Below the pieces are notes generated by a model. The model had not been told where the DNA came from. It was given only the letters and a program-made list of their open reading frames with translations, and did not search any database. Made by a program: the position numbers and the translations under genes. DNA of 14,188 bases from Planctomycetota bacterium (GTDB taxonomy: Bacteria; Planctomycetota; UBA8742; SKZP01; JAIOTL01), in contig JAIOTL010000371.1 of the NCBI GenBank assembly GCA_021106775.1, forward strand, positions 1 to 14,188. Direction: 5' to 3'. Shown one piece after another: positions 7,080 through 14,188 of this stretch. Within the stretch, counting starts at the first letter, position 1. Each line of letters starts with the position of its first letter.

Positions 7080-8033
7080 CTATCTTTTGTTTAATCTTTG
7101 ATTATAGACGTTTAATACTGGACGCGTAGAAAACGCCCATGATGAAACAATATTGGGATAATCCAACACCGTTAATTGTTCACTTTTTGCGTATAAATGA
7201 AGCTCAGCATGAATTGCCATTGCAATCGCTGCGGAAATTTCCTTCATTTCCTGTTCTCTTTCCTTAAACAGTCTTTCTGCTTCCTCTTTCGCCTTTTTCG
7301 CTTCTGCACGTACAAGTGCTTGTTCTTTTTCTCGTTTAAGCAAGTCCTTGCGAATTAAAATCGTGGAAGAAGTCCGAGTACTTATCCTTGTACTTGACCC
7401 GCGAACTGGACTGTCATCCATCTCAATTGTTATCACTTGTTCCGCAGGTTCTTTCTTAGCAAAAACTCGACTGAATATATTGAGAATCAGAACAAGCATT
7501 GCCAAGCCAATAAAAACGTAAACAATCCCGAGAATTGATATCTGAATGCCGTTTGCTTTCTCGACATTATCCCAGCCGAAAGTTTTTTCGTATGCATTAT
7601 CAGTCATAAATTGGATGAAATCAGCATAGTTCTTCTTGAGTATGAGTTTTGTATCCGCTTCACATTTTTGGATACTTTCAGCGATAATAGATTGTTTCTC
7701 TTTCTCACTTATTGATTCCGATTTAAGTTTATATTCAAGTTTGATACATTCTGTCATATCGCCCAAAATGACAATGTAATCGTCTTCCTTTATCCCAAAT
7801 TTCCTTTTCGCAAGAAAAAGCACACGGTCTAAAGCATTAATTTCATCTTTGAGTGAATCTTCATTTTTCTTTGTGTTTTTGTCGTCATTAAAACTGTCTG
7901 ATGTTGTTAATGCCTTATCTTTGATTGCAGCTTGATGTTTATCTATGCCATTCTCGGAAGCATAAATCGTACTGATTTGCATAGCAGTAATGAGCAAAAT
8001 TAGAGTAATCAGCAGTCTAAATGCAATATTCAT
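7080..8033 (-). CDS. OadG-like (gamma) subunit of a sodium-pumping decarboxylase
   Basis: The protein has 317 residues. It begins with a signal-peptide-like helix (1-26, ending 'STIYASE'), then a roughly 135-residue Lys/Glu-rich region predicted outside the membrane. A membrane helix at about 163-188 ('GIQISILGIVYVFIGLAML' onward) matches the OadG pattern. The cytoplasmic part has a charged coiled-coil segment (about 233-266), the helix 'ISAAIAMAIHAEL' and a C-terminal 'SSWAFSTRPVLN', both typical of the tails of OadG/MmdD-type subunits. Known gamma subunits tether the carboxyltransferase and the membrane beta subunit. Usual family members are far shorter (around 80-150 residues), so the exported N-terminal extension and coiled coil are additions. 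GAGGG lies 6 bases before the start. No beta or carboxyltransferase gene is adjacent. The OadG call is by motif and by the biotin-carrier neighbour. Confidence 0.72.
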   Translation of the reverse strand: MNIAFRLLITLILLITAMQISTIYASENGIDKHQAAIKDKALTTSDSFNDDKNTKKNEDSLKDEINALDRVLFLAKRKFGIKEDDYIVILGDMTECIKLEYKLKSESISEKEKQSIIAESIQKCEADTKLILKKNYADFIQFMTDNAYEKTFGWDNVEKANGIQISILGIVYVFIGLAMLVLILNIFSRVFAKKEPAEQVITIEMDDSPVRGSSTRISTRTSSTILIRKDLLKREKEQALVRAEAKKAKEEAERLFKEREQEMKEISAAIAMAIHAELHLYAKSEQLTVLDYPNIVSSWAFSTRPVLNVYNQRLNKR

Positions 8034-8209
8034 TCCTGACCCTCAAGCGATAAAAGACCAATTTAACACTAAATTCTCGAAACGCTAATCTAGATTTCAG
8101 GATTTTTAATACTTCCATTTTTTTTTTGTCATAAAATGATAAAATCGACGCGCTCATATCAATTTCTGAGCAATTAAGTAATTTTGGGGATTTTGAGGCA
8201 AATCACATA
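8034..8209. promoter_or_regulatory. Divergent intergenic gap between OadG-like and FHA genes
   Basis: Both flanking genes point outward, so two promoters should lie here. It contains a long T run just before TTGTCATAAAATGATAAAAT, which could hold promoter elements for the FHA gene, but hexamer spacing does not fit a confident call. GAGG at 8195-8198 is the likely ribosome-binding site for the FHA gene, 11 bases from its ATG. Confidence 0.35.
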
Positions 8210-9379
8210 ATGAAAATAACATTGACCATATCAAAAGGTGAATTTGCAGGCAAAACTTTTAATGTTGACAAGAAAGCGATTATCGGCAGATCGCCTAAAA
8301 CTCATATCTGTATTGATGATGAGCTGGTTTCCAGAAAACATGCTGAAATTTTTGTGAAGACCAGCATGGTTTATATCAAGGATTTGAAATCGTCAGGTGG
8401 AACCTTTGTCAACAGCAAGGTGGTTTTAGAACCGCGAAAACTTAAATCTCGAGACAAAATCAGGATTGCCAATACCATTTTCGAAATAAAGATTCTCAAG
8501 CCTAAGAAGAGCAAAGAAAAAGCAAGCTTCATCAGTCCCAAACTCGGTAGAACACTATCAGATATTGTAAAATCCGATACCGAACAGATTGATGTAATTA
8601 ACGACCTTGCAGCACCAGTTCTCGATAGTAAAGCGGTGAAAAAGCATGCTTCTCCTGAACCTGGTAAGATTGACATCTATAAAAATTCGCGGAATACTGA
8701 AGCAATTCAAGAACAGGCAATTGAAGTTGTTACAAAATATCGTAGTATTAAGCACTCTAAACAGAAATTCACCTTAAAAGGAAAACTCGGGTTTCTTACA
8801 ATGTATTTCGATGAAATGCCGTTTTGGATGAAATCCGTGTTCGTTGTCGGCATAATCCTGTTCGCAATTCTCCTGTTTTACTTCGGATTTACCCTCTTCG
8901 ATACAGAACCGCCTGAAATTCCTGACAGCGATAATACACCGATTTTCATCCCTGACAGCAACCAGAAGATACTTTGGCCCCCCAATTCGGGTTATCTGTC
9001 CGGTCTTATAAACAGTCCGTTTCATCCTCATAATCTCATTCAAACGTATACAGAATGCTTCATTATCGATTATTCAGACGGAAAAATAATCGTAAAAGGC
9101 AATATCGAGCTGAGAAACAGCAAAAAGCTTGTTGTTTTTCCAGGAGCTACGATTACAAATGCATACGAAGGAGCTGAATTCATCGAAGTTAAGGACTTTA
9201 ACGGCGATGTTTGCACACTGCCATACGGAATCACCTTTGAGATTTCAGATTTCGGTGTTTTTGAACCAATGACGGATAATAGAGATGTTGTAAAGGAACA
9301 ACTGGCTGACTATGAAAAAAGCCTTAATGAACTTGAGAAAGATGTTGATGCGTCTGAAAATGATGTGAAAACTGAGTAG
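8210..9379 (+). CDS. FHA-domain membrane protein with unrecognised C-terminal domain
   Basis: The 389-residue protein opens with a forkhead-associated domain (about 1-97) whose phosphothreonine-binding residues are present: GRS at 26-28, SRKH at 41-44 and 'GGTFVNS' with Asn68. FHA domains bind phosphothreonine peptides, so a Ser/Thr kinase partner is expected, but none is in this window. A polar linker follows to about 200, then one membrane helix at about 208-230 ('KSVFVVGIILFAILLFYFGF'). Residues 231-389 should face the periplasm. They include Pro-rich 'PPEIPDSDNTPIFIPDS', a beta-rich part near 285-355 and a charged, probably coiled C-terminal helix. I do not recognise this part. The domain order (cytoplasmic adaptor, one helix, exported domain) is like that of the zinc-ribbon/FGE protein at 2109. 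The gene seems monocistronic. Confidence 0.85.
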   Translation: MKITLTISKGEFAGKTFNVDKKAIIGRSPKTHICIDDELVSRKHAEIFVKTSMVYIKDLKSSGGTFVNSKVVLEPRKLKSRDKIRIANTIFEIKILKPKKSKEKASFISPKLGRTLSDIVKSDTEQIDVINDLAAPVLDSKAVKKHASPEPGKIDIYKNSRNTEAIQEQAIEVVTKYRSIKHSKQKFTLKGKLGFLTMYFDEMPFWMKSVFVVGIILFAILLFYFGFTLFDTEPPEIPDSDNTPIFIPDSNQKILWPPNSGYLSGLINSPFHPHNLIQTYTECFIIDYSDGKIIVKGNIELRNSKKLVVFPGATITNAYEGAEFIEVKDFNGDVCTLPYGITFEISDFGVFEPMTDNRDVVKEQLADYEKSLNELEKDVDASENDVKTE

Positions 9380-9695
9380 TCCTCATGCACATTAAAAATC
9401 CTTGATTTTCCTTGAAAACTGACTTTTTTAGATAAAAATTGTACAAACAACGAATAATCTAAACAATATTTAGGCAATCCACTTAACATGCAGATGAATT
9501 TTCTTTTATAATAATTTGAAATTATTTGCGAAAAGAATAAACTTCTTGATGAGTCTTTTTCTAAACTAAAGGTTGTAAATTGTAATTTTACGATTTAGAG
9601 CCGGATTTTCATTGTTTACAGGAGTTATATAAAGTTTCTTGAAAATAAAAAAGAAATAATCGCAAAGATTATAAATTTAAATTGGGAGGATGTTA
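9380..9695 (+). promoter_or_regulatory. AT-rich leader upstream of the fibre operon
   Basis: No gene is visible in this 316-base stretch. A perfect palindrome, AATAATTT-G-AAATTATT, lies at 9510-9526. An imperfect stem at 9566-9598 pairs CTAAA with TTTAG and GTAAA with TTTAC. A possible promoter for the fibre genes is TTTTCA (9606-9611), 16 bases, TATAAA (9628-9633), which would give a leader of roughly 55 bases; it is a modest match. GGAGG at 9685-9689 fixes the translation start at 9696. There is no clear terminator for the FHA gene after 9379. Confidence 0.35.
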
Positions 9696-11657
9696 ATGAA
9701 ATCAAAATTGCTAATGATTGCATCTTGTTTGCTACTGATATTTTTGTCAAATGTAGCATGGGCTCAAACGAGCAAAGATGTGATTCCTCTTTCAGGAGTT
9801 ATGACAGATAACCTTGGCAACGCGTTAAGTGGTAGCCAAACGGTTCTTGTAACAATTTTCGACAGTGCTGACCCAACAGCCAACATTCTGTTTGAAGAAC
9901 AACATGAAATCACACCTTCTGCTGACGGCTCATATAGCTTGAGTATCGGTGCTGGAATTAACCCGGTTTCTCTTGAACCAATAGGGGGAATTCCTGAAAA
10001 TGCGCTGACCGGCGACAGTTGGTATCTTGGAATCAGCGTAAATAGCGAGGAAATGACACCGAGACTTTTGCTGACATCCGCATTGTTTGCGATTAACACA
10101 AGCAAACTCGGTGGATACCTGCCTCCGGAATATGTGAAAACTTCTGGTGCAGGATATTTCAGCGAAAACGTAGATTTTAACAATAAAATCAATTTCAACG
10201 GAAATTCACTGTTCCACAATGAAGTCGAAATTGGCGGCAACGCAAAACTTACCGGGACGAACGATTATAATGGCGAGGTTGTTATAACGGGTGATGCATA
10301 TATAACCGGCTTGGTTTATTACAAAGGTCAACCTATTCAGGATGTCTTTGTTGACCAGACTGGCGATACTATGACAGGAACCTTGAATCTGCCTGACAAC
10401 GGTCTAACAGTCGGTGGAAACCAGATTTATCTTGATAATAATCGCGTTGGTATCGGCACATCGAATCCTTATGAAAGTCTGGATGTTGCTGGCGGAATCC
10501 GCATTGGTAACACAACTGGAACAAACACAGGCACAATAAGATTCGACGGTGCAAAATTCGAAGGCTACACTTCATCGGGCTGGGCTAATCTTTGCGGCTC
10601 ATGGATGCGCTCTGGCAATAACCTTTATTACAACAATGGCAATGTCGGTATCGGTACATCCAGTCCGCAAGGTACTTTCCACGTTGTATCACAAGGAATT
10701 GTAAGCGGTTATGACCAGCAGTCAACCTATAGGTACAGTACGTATTTTTGCTCCCCTGGAAGCACATATTATCAATCTTTTATACCCGCCGTTACAGGCA
10801 GACTCACAACGGTCGAAATGTATGGTCGTTCATACAGTGGATATCGCAGTTTCCGTGCTTATATCTATGACGGATATGGAACAAGCCGGTTGATATATGT
10901 GAGTAGTTATCACACAATAACGACCAGTAATACATGGCACAGAATTAACACCAGCGTGAACCTAACGGCAGGAAGAACATATTCTTTACGATTCTACTTC
11001 ACTTATTATGCTTATTGGTATTATGACAGATATAATTACTATACACGCGGAAGAGCAAGCGTTTCATCAAGCTATGACTTCAACTTCAGAACAACCATGG
11101 AGTACACTGGTAACATAGACTCGATTTGCGTGAGAAACGGCTCGTTGGGAATCAACACAACCAATCCAAGCTCATCTTATCAACTTTACGTATACGGAAC
11201 TGCGTACTTCTCAGGCGGTTATACATCGTCTTCAGACTTGCGTTTCAAGAAGAATATCAAAACAATTGATGACGCTCTTGACAGACTCAGGAAGATGAAG
11301 GGCGTTTACTATCGCTGGCGTGAGGATAAATTCGACAACAAAACAATACGAAAAGACCGCCAAATGGGCTTCATAGCTCAGGAAATGGAGAGAATACTGC
11401 CTGAAGTTGTAATGACAGACGAAAATGGCTACAAGGCAATATCCTATGACAGAATAGCTGCGGTGGTTACTGAAGCAATAAAACAGCAGCAGCATGAATT
11501 ATCCAAACTCAGCTCCGACATGAAAACCATGCGAAAAATCGTGTCCGGGATAATCTCAGTTGACGATGAATTGGCAATCATTGACGAGATAATTAAGCAG
11601 CAAGATGCACAAATAGATGCACAAATAACAGAATTAAACAATCAACTAAATAAATAA
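9696..11657 (+). CDS. Secreted fibre/adhesin-like protein with C-terminal peptidase S74 chaperone (paralogue A)
   Basis: The protein has 653 residues. An ATG at 9690 is in frame, but GGAGG at 9685-9689 overlaps it, so 9696 is the better start. The Sec signal peptide ends AWA|Q at 23. Residues about 24-145 form an N-terminal domain with 'LSGVMTDNLGNALSG', 'EMTPRLLLTSALFAINTSKL', a type often seen at the start of S74 fibres. Head-like repeats 'VGIGTSNP' (251), 'VGIGTSSP' (317) and 'LGINTTNP' (484) follow. Between the last two (about 335-470) sits a Tyr/Ser-rich beta-sandwich-like domain ('QSFIPAVTGRLTTVEMY'). From about 510, 'SSDLRFKKNIKTIDDALDRL' and 'MGFIAQEMERILPEVV' define the S74 intramolecular chaperone with the Ser513/Lys518 pair of self-cleaving members. 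A coiled coil ends the protein. In known proteins this domain trimerises the fibre and is then cut off. No phage genes are nearby, so a cell-surface role is inferred. Confidence 0.88.
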   Translation: MKSKLLMIASCLLLIFLSNVAWAQTSKDVIPLSGVMTDNLGNALSGSQTVLVTIFDSADPTANILFEEQHEITPSADGSYSLSIGAGINPVSLEPIGGIPENALTGDSWYLGISVNSEEMTPRLLLTSALFAINTSKLGGYLPPEYVKTSGAGYFSENVDFNNKINFNGNSLFHNEVEIGGNAKLTGTNDYNGEVVITGDAYITGLVYYKGQPIQDVFVDQTGDTMTGTLNLPDNGLTVGGNQIYLDNNRVGIGTSNPYESLDVAGGIRIGNTTGTNTGTIRFDGAKFEGYTSSGWANLCGSWMRSGNNLYYNNGNVGIGTSSPQGTFHVVSQGIVSGYDQQSTYRYSTYFCSPGSTYYQSFIPAVTGRLTTVEMYGRSYSGYRSFRAYIYDGYGTSRLIYVSSYHTITTSNTWHRINTSVNLTAGRTYSLRFYFTYYAYWYYDRYNYYTRGRASVSSSYDFNFRTTMEYTGNIDSICVRNGSLGINTTNPSSSYQLYVYGTAYFSGGYTSSSDLRFKKNIKTIDDALDRLRKMKGVYYRWREDKFDNKTIRKDRQMGFIAQEMERILPEVVMTDENGYKAISYDRIAAVVTEAIKQQQHELSKLSSDMKTMRKIVSGIISVDDELAIIDEIIKQQDAQIDAQITELNNQLNK

Positions 11658-11672
11658 AAAAAGGAGCAACTT

Positions 11673-13619
11673 ATGAAATGGAGAATTTTTGTTTGTGCAG
11701 TTGTTCTGTTGTTTGTGATAACCGGAAGTGTTGTTGCTCAAACGAGTAAAAACACGGTCGCTCTTAATGGTTATCTTCTAAATGACATGGGCGAAGCTGC
11801 ACAGGGAGCGCATACAGTCGTCATCACTGTTTATGACGGTTCTGGCGAATTCGCATCCCCGATGTTTGCCGAAAAACATCAGGTTATAGTCGATGAAACC
11901 GGCAAATACAACATCGTTATAGGTCAAGGAGCAAACCCGCTTACAGATACGCCTTCTGAGGGAATTCCTTATGAGGTGTTCGAAAGCGATACTGCCTTCA
12001 TAGGTATCAAAATTGACCTTGATGCTGAAATGACACCAAGATACAAACTCGGCGCAGCACCATTCGCGCTGAATGCACAATATTTCGACCATTTTTCAAC
12101 CCGCGACCTTGCAAGATACTCTGAAGGCAATGTTTACGAAGGTGAACAGATTTTCGCAGGTGAAGTTACGATGAATAACGAACTTTACTTTGAAGGTAAC
12201 TCAGAGTTTATTGGCGAAGTTAATTTCATGGGTGATGTTGATCTCAGCGGAACCAACAATTTCAACAATAAGGTAACGTTCGATGGTGACATTTATGTAA
12301 ATTCAGTCAATCTCGAAGACATTTTCGTAAACACCGCAGGCGACACAATGACCGGCAAACTTTTCCTACCGGACGACGGTTTAGTTGTTGGAACGAACAG
12401 ATTTGTTGTTGGTGCTAATGTTGGTATCAATAACGATGCTCCACTGGAACGGCTTGACATCGTTGATTCTTCGGGCTACGGTGCTGCCAGAATCAGCAAC
12501 ACTTCGAATGCCCTAATCGGTAACATTCGCTATAACCCGACCGACCGCAAATTCCAGGGTTACAATGGTACTATGTGGTTAAATTTCGGTGGTGAATGGT
12601 ATATAAACGGTTCGAGTGTGTACTGGACTGCTGGGAATATCGGCATCGGTACCGATTCACCAACAGCACGCCTTCAAGTTATTGACCAGGGCTCGGAAAC
12701 TGTTGACCAAAGCCAAACATCTATCAGATATATGGGAAGTATGACTTCGGCTTGGCAATCATTTAGGGCTGGTAGAACTGGAATTCTTACAAGAGTCAGA
12801 CTTTATATGCGTTCAACCTCTTCCAGTGCAACTTGCACTGTTCGTATTTATACCGGTACTGGAACAGGCGGAACTATATTGGGAAGCTATAGTCGCACAA
12901 TTACTTCCTCCACCACATGGTATGATTTTACATCATTAAATGCTCCTGTTACTAATGGCTCAACATACACAATCTATGTTTATAGCTCCACTTTTTATTG
13001 GTACCTTAATACAAACAGTTATCCATACGGATACACGTATCCTTACGGCACATCTTATGATTTCTGTTTTTACACGTATGTTAGACCGAAAGCAACTGTG
13101 ATGTTTGTTGGCAGAAGCAGTCTTGGCGTAAACACCGAAAATCCTAATCCGAACTATGCGCTTGACGTCAGCGGAAGAGCGTATCTTCGTTATGGGTACA
13201 GCAGCTCGGACATTCGGTTCAAGAAAAATGTTCGCACGCTTGACAATGCGCTTGATAAAGTTCTGAAACTCAACGGATGCTTCTTCGATTGGCGTACTAA
13301 TGAATATGCTGACAAGAACTTCAATAGGGATACAGATATCGGGTTTATTGCTCAGGAGGTCGAGAAAATCATACCAGAGCTTGTCTCGACTGACACCGAA
13401 GGCTATAAATCGCTGTTCTATCCGCAGTTCACAGCGTTGCTTATTGAAGCGACGAAGGAACAGCAAAAGCTGATAGAAAAGCTGAGCAGCGAGCAAACCG
13501 ACCTCGATGTGTTGTACAAATCTGCGCTTGAAGAGACCGAGAAGCTTGCTGATGCGATTAACCGGATGAATGAGCGAAACGACGAGTTGAAACGTTTGGC
13601 TTCAAAAGTTCGCGATTAA
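11673..13619 (+). CDS. Secreted fibre/adhesin-like protein with C-terminal peptidase S74 chaperone (paralogue B)
   Basis: The 648-residue protein is a tandem paralogue of the preceding gene, 15 bases downstream with AAGGAG at 11661-11666, so both share an operon. The signal peptide ends VVA|Q at 22, and the mature end QTSKN resembles QTSKD in paralogue A. The N-terminal domain is shared ('EMTPRYKLGAAPFALNAQYF'), as are 'SGTNNFNNKVTFDGDIYV', 'FVNTAGDTMTGKLFLPDDGL' and head repeats such as 'IGIGTDSP' and 'LGVNTENP'. The domain between these repeats (about 345-470) is again a predicted beta sandwich ('WQSFRAGRTGILTRVRLYM') but differs in sequence, and is rich in Thr, Ser and Tyr. The S74 domain begins 'SSDIRFKKNVRTLDNALDKV' with Ser512 and Lys517 in the dyad positions, then 'IGFIAQEVEKIIPELV' and a long coiled coil. 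It may form a homotrimer or mix with paralogue A. A strong terminator follows. Confidence 0.88.
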   Translation: MKWRIFVCAVVLLFVITGSVVAQTSKNTVALNGYLLNDMGEAAQGAHTVVITVYDGSGEFASPMFAEKHQVIVDETGKYNIVIGQGANPLTDTPSEGIPYEVFESDTAFIGIKIDLDAEMTPRYKLGAAPFALNAQYFDHFSTRDLARYSEGNVYEGEQIFAGEVTMNNELYFEGNSEFIGEVNFMGDVDLSGTNNFNNKVTFDGDIYVNSVNLEDIFVNTAGDTMTGKLFLPDDGLVVGTNRFVVGANVGINNDAPLERLDIVDSSGYGAARISNTSNALIGNIRYNPTDRKFQGYNGTMWLNFGGEWYINGSSVYWTAGNIGIGTDSPTARLQVIDQGSETVDQSQTSIRYMGSMTSAWQSFRAGRTGILTRVRLYMRSTSSSATCTVRIYTGTGTGGTILGSYSRTITSSTTWYDFTSLNAPVTNGSTYTIYVYSSTFYWYLNTNSYPYGYTYPYGTSYDFCFYTYVRPKATVMFVGRSSLGVNTENPNPNYALDVSGRAYLRYGYSSSDIRFKKNVRTLDNALDKVLKLNGCFFDWRTNEYADKNFNRDTDIGFIAQEVEKIIPELVSTDTEGYKSLFYPQFTALLIEATKEQQKLIEKLSSEQTDLDVLYKSALEETEKLADAINRMNERNDELKRLASKVRD

Positions 13620-13636
13620 TTACACTGTAAAACGAT

Positions 13637-13665
13637 AAAAAGGGAGGTTTTTCCTCCCTTTTTTT
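13637..13665. terminator. Strong bidirectional Rho-independent terminator
   Basis: An 11-bp stem, AAAAAGGGAGG / CCTCCCTTTTT (13637-13647 and 13653-13663), has a five-T loop and continues into more T residues on the plus strand. On the minus strand the complementary A-run becomes a U-tract after the stem. It therefore can end both the fibre operon and the converging hutH transcript. Confidence 0.9.
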
Positions 13666-13700
13666 ATTGCCAATTTATTGCTTTATTGAAGTTTCAATGA

Positions 13701-14188
13701 TTATGCGTCTTGCTTGAAATAAGTTCCTAATTTGCCAATCACAGACTCGACCGCATCAAGAACCCGACAATCCTCAACCGCCTGCATCATGTTGTTATGA
13801 TCGACAAACAACGGTCTATCAACGTCGAGATGTTCGACTACTTTACGGATTTCGGCGTGGGCTGCCTGCGTTCCTTTTCCCGGCGAAAATTCACGGAAAT
13901 CTAACGCCTGCGCCGCTGCGATCATCTCAATTCCAAGTACGCCATACGCATTTTTGAGAATCTGCTTGTTCTTCAACGCTGTATTCATGCCCATGCTGAC
14001 AAAGTCTTCCTGATCCGCCGCCGCCGGGATACTCTGAACTGACGCTGGTGCCGAAAGAATACGCTGTTCAACAATCATCATATCCGCCGTATACTGACTG
14101 AGCATATGCCCGGAAAACATTCCCGCACCCTTGGTCAGAAATGCAGGCAATCCAACGCTCAGCGCAGGATTCAGAAGCCGATTCAACC
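13701..14188 (-). CDS. hutH: Histidine ammonia-lyase, C-terminal part (5' end beyond window)
   Basis: The frame is open from the right edge to the stop at 13701, about 162 codons of an enzyme usually near 500 residues. Visible motifs are 'RLLNPALSVGLPAFLTKGAG', 'SGHMLSQYTADMM', and 'SIPAAADQEDFVSMG', which carries the conserved Gln-Glu-Asp of the active site; many HutH enzymes have His where Phe stands here. The C-terminus has 'ALDFREFSPGKGTQAAHAEI' and 'VDRPLFVDHN', typical of the lyase tail. The enzyme removes ammonia from L-histidine to give urocanate, the first step of histidine breakdown, using an MIO cofactor formed from Ala-Ser-Gly in the missing N-terminal half. Because the substrate-specific residues lie outside the window, an aromatic amino acid lyase or aminomutase of the same fold remains possible. 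No other hut gene is visible here. Confidence 0.85.
   Translation of the reverse strand, partial: LNRLLNPALSVGLPAFLTKGAGMFSGHMLSQYTADMMIVEQRILSAPASVQSIPAAADQEDFVSMGMNTALKNKQILKNAYGVLGIEMIAAAQALDFREFSPGKGTQAAHAEIRKVVEHLDVDRPLFVDHNNMMQAVEDCRVLDAVESVIGKLGTYFKQDA

Noticed and set aside
9764..10240. 158-codon open frame on the minus strand
   Set aside because: Shadow of the N-terminal domain of fibre paralogue A; no family features.
12960..13496. 178-codon open frame on the minus strand
   Set aside because: It is antisense to the S74 domain of paralogue B. The plus-strand protein is well supported; this one shows no domain and no plausible start context.
9696..13619. Fibre genes considered as part of a prophage or tailocin
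   Set aside because: Both carry Sec signal peptides, they have their own terminator, and the flanking genes (FHA protein and hutH) are chromosomal. No tail, baseplate, holin or integrase gene is visible.

Overview
The window looks like a chromosomal segment of a Gram-negative (diderm) bacterium of moderately low G+C. Evidence for two membranes is a run of type II secretion minor pseudopilins, a lipobox-bearing von Willebrand (VWA) lipoprotein and Sec-exported fibre proteins. An OadG-like subunit next to a biotin carrier points to a sodium-pumping decarboxylase and so perhaps to anaerobic or fermentative life. A zinc-ribbon/FGE-fold membrane protein and an FHA membrane protein are the kind of domain mixing common in Planctomycetota/PVC-like and other poorly cultured phyla, but I cannot fix the phylum from sequence alone. 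I see no phage structural or replication genes, no transposase, no rRNA or tRNA and no CRISPR array.

Layout. 1-1864 (minus): three tightly packed pseudopilin genes, gspH-gspI-gspJ, the last running off the left edge. 1865-2108: divergent intergenic region. 2109-3956 (plus): zinc ribbon, Ala/Pro/Lys-rich linker, one membrane helix and an FGE/SUMF1-fold domain that lacks the catalytic cysteine pair. 4021-4048: terminator hairpin between convergent genes. 4076-5665 (minus): YfbK-like VWA lipoprotein. 5666-6491: about 0.8 kb without a credible gene, its right part a mosaic of short palindromic repeats. 6492-8033 (minus): a two-gene operon, OadG-like subunit then biotin carrier. 8034-8209: divergent gap. 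8210-9379 (plus): FHA domain, one membrane helix and an unrecognised extracytoplasmic domain. 9380-9695: AT-rich leader with palindromes. 9696-13619 (plus): two tandem paralogous secreted fibre proteins, each ending in a peptidase S74 intramolecular chaperone domain. 13637-13665: strong bidirectional terminator. 13701-14188 (minus): C-terminal part of histidine ammonia-lyase (hutH), entering from the right edge.

How they fit. Most genes concern the cell envelope: a secretion pseudopilus, surface fibres, a VWA lipoprotein and two bitopic proteins with cytoplasmic adaptor domains (zinc ribbon, FHA) and extracytoplasmic C-terminal domains. The biotin carrier/OadG pair and hutH are metabolic and appear to be unrelated neighbours. 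The most unusual items are the tandem S74 fibres with conserved ends and divergent centres, and the acidic insertions shared by all three pseudopilins.
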